NCBI RefSeq assembly: GCF_900457465.1
Contig: NZ_UAUU01000011.1
Coordinates: forward strand, 930,001-994,000
Direction of reading: 5' to 3'
Origin: Sphingobacterium multivorum
GTDB lineage: Bacteria > Bacteroidota > Bacteroidia > Sphingobacteriales > Sphingobacteriaceae
Length of the DNA: 64,000 nucleotides
In this document: piece after piece, positions 17,163-26,919 of the stretch
How the letters are laid out: each line of letters opens with the position of its first letter
Position numbering within the stretch: position 1 is the first letter of the stretch
Translations under genes and position numbers: made by a program
The notes under the pieces: model-generated
What the model was told of the DNA's origin: nothing
Seen by the model: only the letters and a program-made list of their open reading frames with translations
Databases searched by the model: none

Positions 17163-19163
17163 TCATTCTTTCTGCACCAAATGCTGTAAGTTAGGGTCAT
17201 TCTTGATACGCTCCATTTCACTAACAACAATATTCAGAATGTCTGATTTTATCTGCTTGTAATTGTTTTCTATTTCCTGCTTCATCTTATCCTCGCCCTG
17301 CTCATTTACAAAAGATAAGATTTGCGGTATTTGCTGATAGGCTTTGCTTTCTGCCGCTACCTTTTCATTGTCCACTACAATTTCGGCGTGAAATATCTTC
17401 TGCTCGATACGTTCATCAAAGTTATCTGATACAGAACCAACAAACAAACCTTGTGTAAGTGTTGAGATTTTGGAAGCCGGAATAAGGCTGTCTAACTGTG
17501 TCGAAATAGAGGTAGATTTATCATTGCGGTTAATCGTCATACTCTGGCGTTTCTGTAATACTTTACCGAAACGTTCCGAAAGGCTTTTTGCTGTTTCGCC
17601 AACCACCTGACCACTGAATATATTACCGACAGTATTCTGTATTACCTTGCTTTCCTTGTCGCCGTAATCCCTTGTTAATTGCGAAAAATCCTGAAAACCC
17701 AAACATACCGCTACCTTATTACTTCTCGCCGTTGCGATAAGATTGTCCAGTCCCCTGAAATAAATTGTGGGCAACTCATCTATGATAACGGAACTCTTTA
17801 GCTGTCCCTTTTTGTTTATCAGCTTTACAATCCTCGAATTGTATAAACCCAAAGCTGAGGAATAAATATTTTGACGGTCGGGATTGTTACCCACGCACAA
17901 AATTTTAGGTTCTTTCGGGTTGTTAATGTCAAGCGTAAAATCATCGCCCGTCATTACCCAGTAAAGTTGTGGGCTAATCATCCTTGATAGCGGAATTTTT
18001 GCCGATGCGATTTGTCCTTGTAACTGGTCTTGCGCTCCACCTTGCCACGCATCCATAAAGGGCGACAAATAATTTTCCAAATCCGGGTATGAAGTTAAAA
18101 TCGTGAATACATCCGAATACTTTTTATTCAGTAATTCAATGGCGTGAGGGAACGTACAATACTTACCATCTTCGTAGATTTTCAGATACCAAATAATCGC
18201 AGCCAAAAGAATAATTGGGCTTTCCACGAAAAAATCCCCTTGCTTCTGTATCCACGACCTGTTAAGGTTTAGCATTATAGTATATGCCGCTTCGTAAGCA
18301 TCAGAAATGTCCGTCATAAAATCGGGATTGAGTGGGTTGCAACGGTGGCTCTTGCGTGGGTCGTCGAAATTTATCACGTAAAATTTCGGCTGAACTTTGT
18401 ATTTATCCCGATGCTTCAGTAAGTGATTATAGGCAATAGTAGAAAGGTCGTCAAACTTGAAATCGTAGATATACATACTAAAGCCTTTTTCAATCTGCTG
18501 CTTGATGTAGTTGTTTACGATGGCATAAGATTTACCGGAACCGGGAGTACCCAACACTATTGATGCCCTGAATGGATTTACAATGTTTATCCAACCGTTG
18601 TTCCATTTGCCTTTGTAGTAAAATTTGGTGGGCAGGTTAACGGAATACTCGTTTTCCATCAGTTTGGTTTCCTGCTGAAAGCTCTCATTCTCATTATTAA
18701 ATACGTCGTCCATCAGGTTGGTACGAAGCAGGCGGCTCATCCATACGCCCGCCATCAGCAAGGCGATATAACCTAATGAGATAGTAAGCATATACAGGAA
18801 TGTGCCTGTTGCCGGAGATAGCTTTAACAAAGGTGTGTTCAGGAAGAACAGCACAAAGCCAACGCCCAACGCCACGTAAATTTTAGTCCAGGTTATCTTT
18901 TCGTTCTTTACGCCCTTTGTCCCTAAACAGCTTAAAGCCAGTAAGACCAAAGCGAATACTTTGGTGTAAAGAGTGTGTGAAAACAAACCCGCCGTTCGGT
19001 CGAAATTGCCTAATATCTTGTTGATTACTTCCAACGTCCAACCACGTTCTAAAAAGAAACCGTAGCAGAACCAATAAAGGTGCATCAGCACCAAAAGAAT
19101 ACTGACTGCCCGCATAAAAGCCATTATCTTGGAAAGCCCTCTTAAATCGTCTTCTCCCTGCAT
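17163..19163 (-). CDS. mobC: type IV coupling protein of the TraG/MobC group
   Basis: 666 residues. The N-terminal 160 residues hold about four membrane helices. The ATPase follows, with Walker A GTPGSGKSYA near residue 206 and the Walker B region SVIIDELPTIYF near residue 468. The TraM-recognition/AAA part ends near residue 620. In Bacteroidales mobilisation modules this protein (MobC) links the relaxosome to the secretion channel. It lies downstream of mobB on the same strand, about 100 bp away. The length is normal and no damage is visible. Confidence 0.88.
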   Translation of the reverse strand: MQGEDDLRGLSKIMAFMRAVSILLVLMHLYWFCYGFFLERGWTLEVINKILGNFDRTAGLFSHTLYTKVFALVLLALSCLGTKGVKNEKITWTKIYVALGVGFVLFFLNTPLLKLSPATGTFLYMLTISLGYIALLMAGVWMSRLLRTNLMDDVFNNENESFQQETKLMENEYSVNLPTKFYYKGKWNNGWINIVNPFRASIVLGTPGSGKSYAIVNNYIKQQIEKGFSMYIYDFKFDDLSTIAYNHLLKHRDKYKVQPKFYVINFDDPRKSHRCNPLNPDFMTDISDAYEAAYTIMLNLNRSWIQKQGDFFVESPIILLAAIIWYLKIYEDGKYCTFPHAIELLNKKYSDVFTILTSYPDLENYLSPFMDAWQGGAQDQLQGQIASAKIPLSRMISPQLYWVMTGDDFTLDINNPKEPKILCVGNNPDRQNIYSSALGLYNSRIVKLINKKGQLKSSVIIDELPTIYFRGLDNLIATARSNKVAVCLGFQDFSQLTRDYGDKESKVIQNTVGNIFSGQVVGETAKSLSERFGKVLQKRQSMTINRNDKSTSISTQLDSLIPASKISTLTQGLFVGSVSDNFDERIEQKIFHAEIVVDNEKVAAESKAYQQIPQILSFVNEQGEDKMKQEIENNYKQIKSDILNIVVSEMERIKNDPNLQHLVQKE

Positions 19164-19264
19164 TATCTAAAGTTTTAATGTTCGGGCGTGAATTTAAAGG
19201 CTCTATGGAGTGGCTCTAAGAATGTGGCAGCCAGTGGCGTTCTGTGGCAGTGTTTGGCTGAATA

Positions 19265-20551
19265 TTACTTCTGACCTCTTTGGCGTTTTCTTTTCTTCTT
19301 CATTTTATTGGCAAAGTCCTGTTCTTCGTAATCTTCGCCCTGGGCTTCGGGCAATAAACCTCCCAGTGCTTCAATCAAACCGTCTTCGTGTTTTTCAGTA
19401 TGTAAGAAGTCGAACAAATGGTGTGGTTCTTCCGCAGGAAGATCCGCATCATTTGATGTGGATAATTTGGGTTGTAAAACGGCAGGTTCTTTAATATTCG
19501 GTTTGATGTTATTGTTCCAATAATCATTAAAGGTGTTGGCAGAAAGTTCTGTTGCCAAACGTGAACCGTTCCAAACTGCTTTGGAATTGTGGTCTATAAA
19601 TGTGATGCCATAAATACGCCCTGTATCATTTCGGCGCACCACAACGTTAATACCCTGTTCCGCCAACTGCTTTTTAAATGCCTGTTCATCGCTCGTGGTT
19701 TTCAGGGCAATGGTAACGGCAGATTTTAGGGTCTGTTTGGTGGGGCTATCTTTCAAAGCCGTTTTGCATTTCGCAAAATGCAGTTCCAAAGCCGGAAGCC
19801 CTGCGCTCTTTCCGAACAGCGAAGCCTTGAACGGATGCCCGGCTCTTTCGCCTTTTTCATTTAGCGGAATATATATTAAGCCCTGCTTCATCTCTCCCTG
19901 CAATTCGCCCTCGATTTTCTCGGCGGTAATATTGAACAGGGAAAGCAGGGCATTGTATTCGCCCAAAGTTTGGTACTGGTAGTAATTCGGGAGGTGGCGA
20001 ACGACCGAAGCAATTTGGCTTTTTACATCGCCTGCCCGATAATCTACCGGACGGAAAACCTTATCATTCTGATTGCGCTCTTTGTCTGTTGCGGGTATCA
20101 ACCCGTGTTTTCTTTCTAGTTCACGGCATACATTCATAGACCGCATTTTCTCGAATTTATCCGAAATCTTTTTGCCCTGCTCGTCCACGCAAACCGATAC
20201 AATGTGTATATGGCTACGGTCAATATCGGTATGTTTGAATACCACAAAAGGCTGTTCGCCGTAACCCATTTCCCGCATATACTGTTCTGCCATTTCCCTA
20301 AACTTATCATCGCTTACCTTATCGTTCGGGTCAGGATTTAGCGAAATATGCAGCGTGTGTTTCTCGGTATTGCGGTTGGCTATCAGGTAAGGTGCAAAAG
20401 ACTGGGCTAATTGTGCCACGGAATAATGACCGCTTGCGGTTTCAATCATCTTATTGGCAAACAAAATCTGCTCGTTTTCATTCTCCACTTTAAGCTGATT
20501 GTACGCCAACGCTCCGTATAAATTTGCACTTCTTCCAATTTTTGCTATCAA
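19265..20551 (-). CDS. mobB: relaxase MobB
   Basis: 428 residues with a MobP-like relaxase domain in the first 230: an early Tyr-containing segment (NLYGALAYNQ), which may supply the catalytic Tyr, and the three-His metal motif in HTDIDRSHIHIV near residues 106-117. The C-terminus is Lys/Arg-rich. It nicks oriT and leads one strand into the recipient. It lies 8 bp after mobA and before mobC, the usual order in Bacteroidales conjugative elements. No frameshift is visible, so the mobilisation protein set may still be functional although the transfer operon is missing. Confidence 0.88.
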   Translation of the reverse strand: MIAKIGRSANLYGALAYNQLKVENENEQILFANKMIETASGHYSVAQLAQSFAPYLIANRNTEKHTLHISLNPDPNDKVSDDKFREMAEQYMREMGYGEQPFVVFKHTDIDRSHIHIVSVCVDEQGKKISDKFEKMRSMNVCRELERKHGLIPATDKERNQNDKVFRPVDYRAGDVKSQIASVVRHLPNYYQYQTLGEYNALLSLFNITAEKIEGELQGEMKQGLIYIPLNEKGERAGHPFKASLFGKSAGLPALELHFAKCKTALKDSPTKQTLKSAVTIALKTTSDEQAFKKQLAEQGINVVVRRNDTGRIYGITFIDHNSKAVWNGSRLATELSANTFNDYWNNNIKPNIKEPAVLQPKLSTSNDADLPAEEPHHLFDFLHTEKHEDGLIEALGGLLPEAQGEDYEEQDFANKMKKKRKRQRGQK

Positions 20552-20558
20552 TTCTACA

Positions 20559-20993
20559 TTATTTTTTTAGGTATTCTTCCTCAAATTTTTCAGTAAGCTG
20601 AATGATTTTCTGACACAGCATTGCCATTTCAGCCGTCTGTTTCTCCAGTTTATACAGGAACGCTGCGGCTTTTTTCTCGGAAAAATTCTTGTACAGCACC
20701 TTTACAATTTGGTTATAGTTCACACCTATGGAACGGAACTGGCTGTGAAAAGAGGTCAGCCGCATATAAAAATCAACCGTTCCCTTGTCAATCTGAATGG
20801 TTTTTATGGTCTTGTCAAAGATGCAGGACGTTATGAAATGCGCCTTTACCTGCATACCTGATTTATCAAACAGGGCAAGAAAATGGGCGTGTTCCTGCTC
20901 GTTAAAGGAAATCGTATAGCGGATGGTCGCCGGGTCTTCTTTGGGGCGACGTCCGGTCTTTTTCAATTGCTTTTTGTTGTTATCGTTCATCAC
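20559..20993 (-). CDS. mobA: relaxosome protein MobA
   Basis: A 144-residue basic protein. It opens KKTGRRPKEDPATIRYTISF and continues into a helical region. This is the ribbon-helix-helix pattern of MobA-type proteins, which bind oriT and guide the relaxase. The second ATG (20990) is an equally good start. The gene ends 8 bp before mobB on the same strand. The candidate oriT hairpin lies about 65 bp upstream of its start, as expected for this module. Confidence 0.85.
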   Translation of the reverse strand: MMNDNNKKQLKKTGRRPKEDPATIRYTISFNEQEHAHFLALFDKSGMQVKAHFITSCIFDKTIKTIQIDKGTVDFYMRLTSFHSQFRSIGVNYNQIVKVLYKNFSEKKAAAFLYKLEKQTAEMAMLCQKIIQLTEKFEEEYLKK

Positions 20994-21056
20994 TAATCCA
21001 TTTTAAAATCCATACAAAACCCTGACTTTGGAAGGTGTTTTCTGCCCCCTGCAAAG

Positions 21057-21112
21057 GGCAAGTTGTTTTGAGCATCGGAAATCATTCCGAGATGCTCAAA
21101 ACACAACTTGCC
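21057..21112. other. long inverted repeat upstream of mobA, candidate oriT
   Basis: Left arm 21057-21076 and right arm 21091-21112 read as complements (GGCAAGTTGTTTTGAGCATC), apart from a two-base CA insertion in the right arm. A smaller GGAA/TTCC pair sits inside. The position just upstream of mobABC fits oriT. The nick site cannot be read from the sequence. Confidence 0.5.
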
Positions 21113-21389
21113 GTGTTCCGTTGAACACAAAAATCCGCCCTGCGGGACGGATTAAATGTAACAGGGAAAAACGGCTCGAAGCCGTTCCTGTTGCCCTCCA
21201 TTTTGTCAAAAGACTTTTGCATAAATCCGTTAATAAAAATCATTGTACAAAGTAAAGCCCTGCCCGTAAGAGTATTGCAATGCAGTACCCGGACAAACGC
21301 TGCCTTTGAACGCCAAACACTGCCACGATAATGAAAGCACCTATATATCTACATTTCTTTGTGCCTACAAACAGATAGATATAAGGGCA

Positions 21390-21690
21390 TAGCTAGGTAT
21401 GCAGGTAAAAACATAAGTACGCAATCAGCTATGTAGAAAAGTACCTATTGAGATATGCGATGATGCAATTGGGTACGCACATATTCAGGCACATAAATAA
21501 ACAGGTCTGTTGGTACAAACATACCTGCATACAGCTATAAACGTGTATTCAGGTACATAGCTTGGTGCATCATTACCTGCCTAACTACATAAGTATGCAC
21601 ACAGCGACAAGCCTATATACAGTGGTACACAGGTAGGTAATTGCGGATATATGGACATAGGTAAATGGATATATAAATAATTAAAAACAG
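21390..21690. repeat. cluster of short degenerate GTAC/GTATGCA repeats upstream of the ParA gene
   Basis: Copies of RRGTAYGCA lie at 21395-21403, 21415-21423, 21471-21479 and 21591-21599. Related GGTAC words occur at several other points, along with complements such as TACCTGCAT. The whole stretch uses few words (ACATA, GGTA, ATAC). It runs up to the ParA start at 21698. A partition or control site is possible; no gene is visible here. Confidence 0.45.
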
Positions 21691-21697
21691 CAGCAAT

Positions 21698-22228
21698 ATG
21701 AATGCAAAACACAAAACAGTATTTATCGCCTTTTCATCTCAAAAAGGCGGTGTCGGCAAAAGCACCTTTACAACGCTTGTTGCAAGTACGATGCACTATC
21801 GGTTGGGCTACAACGTAGCCGTATTTGATGCGGATTTTCCACAGCACAGCTTGATGAAAATGAAAACAAGGGATTTGGCAATGGTAATGGAAAACGAGGC
21901 TTTGATAAAGCTGGCGTATAAACAATTTACCACCATCAACAAAAAAGCCTATCCCATTATGCAGTACAAAGCGGATAGCGTATTGGAAGCGGCTCACGAA
22001 TTTGTAAACACTTCTTCCGTTCCGGTTGATGTAGTATTTTTTGACCTGCCCGGAACTGTAAATACGCCCGGCATTCTGAAAGCATTGGCAGGAATGCACC
22101 ACATTTTCACGCCCATCACAGCAGACCGTGTGGTAATGGAAAGTACGCTCATCTTCACACAGCTTTTACAAGATGTGATTATGAAAAAAGGGGAAACGTC
22201 CATAGAAACCATTAACCTGTTTTGGAAC
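21698..22228 (+). pseudogene. ParA/TraA-type ATPase truncated by an IS66 insertion
   Basis: About 177 genuine residues remain of a ParA-family ATPase of usual length near 250. The deviant Walker A is intact (SQKGGVGKSTF near residue 13), as are DADFPQ and the FFDLPGT switch. The host sequence stops after TINLFWN and the frame then reads four residues of IS66. It is divergent from mobABC, across the repeat field, as in Bacteroidales elements where it is the first gene of the tra region (TraA). No downstream half is found elsewhere in the window. The rest was probably lost with the transfer operon. Confidence 0.85.
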
Positions 22229-22286
22229 GTATCCGTGCTATGAAGTACATATTGCCTTAGATCGCATTAGGCTTTAGCTTTGCTGT

Positions 22287-22574
22287 ATGAACAACTTAGA
22301 AGAAAAACGTGAGCGTATGCTGTCGCTTATAGCAGACTGGCAACAGAGCGGTAAAAGTAAGAAAGCTTACTGCGCGGAAAATGGGATCAACGAAGCGACC
22401 TTTTATTATTGGTTTTCGCGCAGTAAAGAAAATGACACAGCAGGCCTCGGAAACTTTATAACAATTGATAAGGCGCGGGGAAAGAGCGATGTTGAGATTA
22501 TTTATCCCAATGGTGTGCGTATCAAGATCGAAAACGATGTTGCCCTTGTGTCACAGCTGATCCGTCTATACTGA
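22287..22574 (+). CDS. tnpA: IS66 accessory protein TnpA, copy 1
   Basis: A 95-residue protein with the IS66 TnpA helix-turn-helix pattern (WQQSGKSKKAYCAENGINEATFYYW). In IS66 elements TnpA is needed with TnpB and TnpC. Split for clarity: GKSKKAYCAENG, then INEATFYYWFSRSK. Its stop overlaps the tnpB start by one base. It is about 70% identical by eye to the copy at 23848-24128, so the two elements are relatives, not a recent duplication. Confidence 0.85.
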   Translation: MNNLEEKRERMLSLIADWQQSGKSKKAYCAENGINEATFYYWFSRSKENDTAGLGNFITIDKARGKSDVEIIYPNGVRIKIENDVALVSQLIRLY

Positions 22575-22912
22575 TGTTTGCGCTTGGTTCATCGCACCGT
22601 TTTTACCTTTATGACGGCTTTTGCGACATTCATAAATCATTCGACGGGCGCTGCGGACTGATCAGTTCAGGGATGCAACGTCAGGCAACCAGCGGTGAGG
22701 TTTTCGTGTTTTTGAACCGTAGCCGTACGCATATGAAGCTGCTGCACTGGGAAAAAGGAGGCTTTGTACTTTATTATAAGCGTCTGGAGAGCGGCACCTT
22801 CATGCCGCCGAACGTAAAAAATGGAGAATTGTCCTGGAGCGATCTGGTATTGATGATTGAGGGGATACAGGTGGTGAAAAGTATTCAAAAAAGACGTTTC
22901 TATTTACCTTAA
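22574..22912 (+). CDS. tnpB: IS66 accessory protein TnpB, copy 1
   Basis: A 112-residue protein with the IS66 Orf2 features: LGSSHRFYLYDGFCDIHKSFDGRCGLI near the start and FVFLNRSRTHMKLLHWEKGGF in the middle, both shared with copy 2. Its start overlaps the tnpA stop, a usual IS66 arrangement. It seems intact, but the element cannot move without a working TnpC. Its codon use resembles the adjacent tnpA. Confidence 0.85.
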   Translation: MFALGSSHRFYLYDGFCDIHKSFDGRCGLISSGMQRQATSGEVFVFLNRSRTHMKLLHWEKGGFVLYYKRLESGTFMPPNVKNGELSWSDLVLMIEGIQVVKSIQKRRFYLP

Positions 22913-22961
22913 AAATTGACTTTAAATAGGAATAAAGGTGTCTTTTGAGTATCTTTACGGT

Positions 22962-23789
22962 ATGGAAACAGCGCTGGAAAATCTCTCGAAAGAAGACCTT
23001 CTCAAGGTCATTCCAGTCGTGACCACGCTCTTTCCGAGCGAGACGAAAAGATAGATTATCTGGAAGCGCAACTTGCCACGTACAAACGTATGCAGTTCGG
23101 TCAGAAGCGCGAACGTTTTGAGCCTGATCCCAATCAGACGATGCTTCCATTTGAAGCTCCATGTGCAGAAGTAGAGCAGCAAGAGCAAGAAATCAAGGAA
23201 AAAATCGAATACTTACGTAAACGCCCTAACCATAAAGGACGTGCGAAATTGCCCGCACATCTTCCTGTGGAAGAAATTGGGATCCACCCAGAAGGCGAGC
23301 TGTCTGAAATGGTGTGTATCGGCAAAGAAATCACCGAAGAGCTGGAATGTGAACCGGCAAAGTTCTATATCAAACGTTATATCCGTTAAAAATATGCAGC
23401 CAAAGATAAATCTGGCGTATCCATGGCAGAACTTCCTGAGCGGGTAATCGATGAAGGCATCCCCGGGGCAGGCCTGCTGGCGATGATCCTAACACATAAG
23501 TATATGGATCACCTCCCATTATACCGCCAAAAGCAGATCTTCGCAAGGGAAAACATACAGATCCCCTCATCAACGACAGAAGGTTGGACAAAACAGGCAC
23601 TCGAAAAACTAGACCCCCTTTTATGAGCAGCTTATCTTCCAGAGCAAAACACAGGGATATTTACAGGTTGATGAGACACCGATAAAAGTACTGGAAAGCG
23701 ATAAAAAAGGAGCTGCCCATACCGGTTATTATTGGGTCTATCACGCTCCATTGGATGGTATCGTGCTATTTGATTATAGTCCCACCCGT
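22962..23789 (+). pseudogene. tnpC: IS66 transposase TnpC, copy 1, multiply broken
   Basis: The start is METALENLSKEDLLKVI. A lost T near 23008 shifts the frame. The correct frame resumes as DYLEAQLATYKRMQFGQKRE and continues to KRYIR. A TAA at 23387-23389 replaces an expected Tyr codon. The frame goes on (KYAAKDKSG, LPERVIDEG) to KLDPL, where an extra T near 23617 shifts it again. The last recognisable piece is VLFDYSPTR, directly before IS66 copy 2. The catalytic DDE half is missing, so no active transposase can be made. Confidence 0.8.
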
Positions 23790-23847
23790 GTATTCGCCCT
23801 ACCAAGTACATATTTAAAAGCTTAAGTGTATGGCCTAGCTTTGCATT

Positions 23848-24128
23848 ATGAATATGCGAGAAAAAGAGCTGCCATGCAGTCTATGATAACAGACTGGCGA
23901 TTTAGCGGAAAAAGCAAGAAGATTTACTGCGCTGAAAACGGGATTAACGAAGCCACTTTTTATTATTGGTTTTCGCGCAGCAAAGGGGAAGAAACAGCCA
24001 GCGGTAGTTTTATAACTATCGATAAGAGCAGCAGTAAACATGAAGTTGAAGTTATTTATCCCAACGGAGTACGTATTAAGGTAGAGCATGATCTAGCCCT
24101 TCTTTCTCAACTGATAAAACTTTACTAA
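23848..24128 (+). pseudogene. tnpA: IS66 accessory protein TnpA, copy 2, frameshifted at its start
   Basis: The body of the protein (GKSKKIYCAENGINEATFYYW region) is open to 24128. The natural start ATG at 23848 reads MNMREK and then leaves the frame. One more A in the A5 run near 23861 would join it to RAAMQSMITDW. Without it, translation must begin at an internal ATG (MQSM) or an odd upstream start. The end is preserved (LALLSQLIKLY) and is followed by tnpB. Confidence 0.7.
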
Positions 24129-24466
24129 TGTTTTCGCTGGGTTCATCACACCGGTTTTACCTTTACGACAGCCACTGTGATATGCGCAAATCATTCGATG
24201 GACTATGCGGACTGATCACATCAGTGATGCAACGACAGGCTACCAGTGGTGAGGTATTCGTGTTTTTAAACCGTAGCCGTACGCACATAAAACTTCTTCA
24301 CTGGGAAAAAGGAGGCTTTGTATTGTATTACAAACGTCTGGAAAGCGGGACCTTTTTACCGCCACATGTAAAAAACGGAGAATTGTCCTGGAGTGATCTG
24401 GTACTGATGGTTGAGGGGATACAGGTTATGAAAAGTATTCAAAAAAGGCGGTTTTCTTTGCCTTAA
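24128..24466 (+). CDS. tnpB: IS66 accessory protein TnpB, copy 2
   Basis: 112 residues, the same length as copy 1 and closely similar (HWEKGGFVLYYKRLESGTF is shared). The frame is intact and overlaps the tnpA stop by one base. Together with the beheaded tnpA and the stub of tnpC it belongs to a dead element. TnpB helps TnpC transposition in IS66; it has no use alone. Confidence 0.85.
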   Translation: MFSLGSSHRFYLYDSHCDMRKSFDGLCGLITSVMQRQATSGEVFVFLNRSRTHIKLLHWEKGGFVLYYKRLESGTFLPPHVKNGELSWSDLVLMVEGIQVMKSIQKRRFSLP

Positions 24467-24514
24467 AAGTGGTTTTATATAGGATAAAAGCCACTTTTTC
24501 CTTATATTTACACT

Positions 24515-24587
24515 ATGGAAAAAGAACTGGAAAATCTCTCAAAAGAAGACCTTCTCAAGGTCATTTCCAGTCGTGATGAAAGATAGA
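24515..24587 (+). pseudogene. tnpC: IS66 TnpC stub, copy 2
   Basis: Only the first codons remain (MEKELENLSKEDLLKVISS, then RDE). The frame runs into IS21 at 24588. This stub shows the normal tnpC start and helped locate the lost base in copy 1. Confidence 0.75.
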
Positions 24588-24688
24588 TGTTAATTCGCAG
24601 ATAAATACCCCAGCAATTCGCATTAAAATGCCACCACCTTAAACAATTAAGGTTTTACTTGTTGAGAGTATAATAAACTCTCAGCGTT

Positions 24689-26083
24689 ATGTATAAAGTG
24701 GCTATGTACAATACGATAAAAACACTTTTGGAACACGGCAAATCTTTGCGGGAGATCTAAAGGGAACTTGGGATGTGCCGCAAGACCGTTTCGCGTATCC
24801 AAAAAGCGCTGCTGAATGGAGATTCAGCTCCGAGGCAGCAGTCCCGTTCCAGTGGACTTTCGGCACTGCTGATCCACCAGAAATTGATCCAGCAGCATGG
24901 GCTTACCCTGTCTTATTCGAGTGTCGCCCGTTACATTGGTAAATTCAAGCGGGCAGAATGTTTTGTTCCGCTGCACAGCCTTCCGGGTGAAGAGGCACAG
25001 GTCGACTTCGGTTACTTTGGTGAGTTCCGCAGGAATGGCCGTGGTGTTAAGGTCTGGGTATTCAGTATGGTACTCAGCCATAGCAGGCAATCCTATTATA
25101 AGGTTGTTACCAGTCAACAGGTCCGGGAGTTCCTGGACTGCCACATCAGTGCTTTTGAATATTTTGGGGGTGTCCCAAAAATGGTCAAGCTGGACAACCT
25201 GCGCTCGGGTGTAACCAAGGTAGATCTCTACGAACCCACCCTACAGGCACAGTATGCGGAATTTCTCAGTTATTATCATTGTGCGGGTATTGCCTGCAGA
25301 CCCCGCCGGCCAACAGACAAAGGTAAAGTAGAGTCTTCCATAAAATATGTCAGGAACAACTTTCTGAAAGCCTTTGAAAGCAAAAGCTATGAGGACCTGA
25401 TCTGTGGTCTGCGCGTATGGAATGATGAAATATGCAATAAACGTGTCCACGGCACCACCAGGCGCAGGCCTCATGATATCTTTCTTGAATTGGAGAAAGC
25501 TGCGCTGCAGCCCCTGCCTTCCAGACGTTTCCAGATACAGGATGTCTGCCACCGCAGGGTAAACCGTATGGGACATGTCGCCTATAAGCAGAATTATTAT
25601 TCGGTTCCGGCTGACTATATGGGCATGAATGTAAGGCTGGAGAGTAACGGTACGATACTTCGCATCTATGACAGCTCACGACAGATCGCCATGCACCAAC
25701 TATCCGACAGCATAGGCATGTTTGTCAGTCTTGCGGCGCACCGCCCCAGGGAAAAGAGAATGGTCAGCAAGGAAGAATACCGTGAAATGATGGGGCAGAT
25801 AGGTCCAAATGCGTACACTCTGTTTGATCGACTTGTGGAAGAAGTGCCGACGCACTGGGGCAAGATGACCCAGGGTATACTTGCGCTGAGAAAGCGCTTC
25901 ACTTTGGGCCAGATAGAAAGATCATGTGCACGCGCACTGCACTTTCACGCCATAAGCTACCAGCAGGTCAAACGGATATGGGAGAATGCGATGTACGACC
26001 TGCCCCGGGAAGATGTGCTAACAATGGGCTTCTCGGACGAATTTCAGCACGAAATCAGTTATTATGACACTCTTACAAATTAA
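24689..26083 (+). pseudogene. istA: IS21 transposase IstA with an early in-frame stop
   Basis: The natural start at 24689 gives MYKVAMYNTIKTLLEHGKSL, then REI and a TAA at 24758-24760, in the helix-turn-helix. The same frame continues RELGMCRKTVSRIQKAL through the whole integrase core to 26083 (436 residues from the ATG at 24773). The core has the D-D-E pattern (QVDFGYFGEF, KLDNLRSGV, then GKVESSIKYVRN). The change from a Ser codon (TCA) to TAA is the simplest explanation. A protein started at 24773 would lack part of the DNA-binding domain. Confidence 0.8.
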
Positions 26084-26919
26084 TGGACATAAATATGGAA
26101 AATCTAAAAACACAGCTCCGCACTCTTAAAATCGCGGCCATCTGTCAGAACCTCGAGCTGCGTAAAAGGTACGCGCTACAGCACAAGATCGGTTACATTG
26201 AATTTCTTGAGCTTCTGGTGGAGGATGAAATGGCCAACAGGCAGACCAACGGATATATAAATAAGCTCAGGGAATCAAAACTCGACACGCAGAAGGTATT
26301 GGACTGTTATGATTTCAGCTATCAGCCCCAGGTTGACAAAAGGCAGATCTATGATCTGGCCAGCTGCCGGTTCATAGACCAGAAACATAATGTGGTATTC
26401 ATGGGGAAACCGGGGGTCGGAAAAACGCACCTGGCCCATGCAATCGGGCTGGAAGCTGTAAAAAAAGGTAAGCGGGTACTTTTCATCCATACCAATGAAA
26501 TGGTCGAAAAGCTATATTCCTCCCGTGCGGACGGATCCTATGCTGCGACCATCCAGAAGTTCCTAAAACCGGACCTGCTGATACTGGACGAACTGGGCTT
26601 CAAAAAAATGCCGCAGTACAGCATGGAAGACTTCTTTGAGATCATCAGAAAAAGATACGAAAACGGCTCAATGATCATTACCACAAATAGGAACTTTGAA
26701 GACTGGGGGACACTTTTCGGGGACAAAGTAATCGCATCGGCGATAATAGACCGCATAGTGCACCATGCCACAATCGTCAAACTAAATGGAAACAGTTACC
26801 GTATAAAGAACCTCCTGGAACTGAACGGAATGTTTGAAGACGACCCTAAGGAAAAATCAAAAAGGGGAAGACCCAAAAAGTCAGAAGATCAAGAAAATTA
26901 TGAAAATAATAATGAATAG
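26083..26919 (+). CDS. istB: IS21 helper ATPase IstB
   Basis: 278 residues of an AAA+ ATPase: Walker A GKPGVGKTHLA near residue 107 and Walker B DLLILDELGF near residue 168. IstB loads and regulates the IstA transpososome. Its ATG overlaps the istA stop (TAATG), which points to coupled translation. The C-terminus is Lys-rich (KRGRPKKSED). The frame is intact. Confidence 0.88.
   Translation: MDINMENLKTQLRTLKIAAICQNLELRKRYALQHKIGYIEFLELLVEDEMANRQTNGYINKLRESKLDTQKVLDCYDFSYQPQVDKRQIYDLASCRFIDQKHNVVFMGKPGVGKTHLAHAIGLEAVKKGKRVLFIHTNEMVEKLYSSRADGSYAATIQKFLKPDLLILDELGFKKMPQYSMEDFFEIIRKRYENGSMIITTNRNFEDWGTLFGDKVIASAIIDRIVHHATIVKLNGNSYRIKNLLELNGMFEDDPKEKSKRGRPKKSEDQENYENNNE

Larger units (their letters stand above)
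22229..23789 (+). mobile_element. IS66-family element, copy 1, interrupted by copy 2
   Basis: The left end is placed at GTATCCGTGCTATG, which lines up with the start of copy 2 at 23790 (GTATTCGCCCTACC). Both continue AAGTACATATT. It carries tnpA, tnpB and a tnpC with several lesions. The element stops inside tnpC where copy 2 begins, so its right end is missing. It entered the ParA gene. Confidence 0.75.
23790..24587 (+). mobile_element. IS66-family element, copy 2, truncated by IS21
   Basis: It begins at GTATTCGCCC directly after the cut tnpC of copy 1 and carries tnpA, tnpB and the first 24 or so codons of tnpC. It ends where the IS21 left end (TGTTAATTCGC) starts at 24588. The right end is lost. 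It is the second layer of the nested insertions. Confidence 0.75.

Noticed and set aside
21698..22243. ParA frame read as a complete 181-residue protein
   Set aside because: The last residues are from IS66 and the family is normally longer, so it is a truncation.
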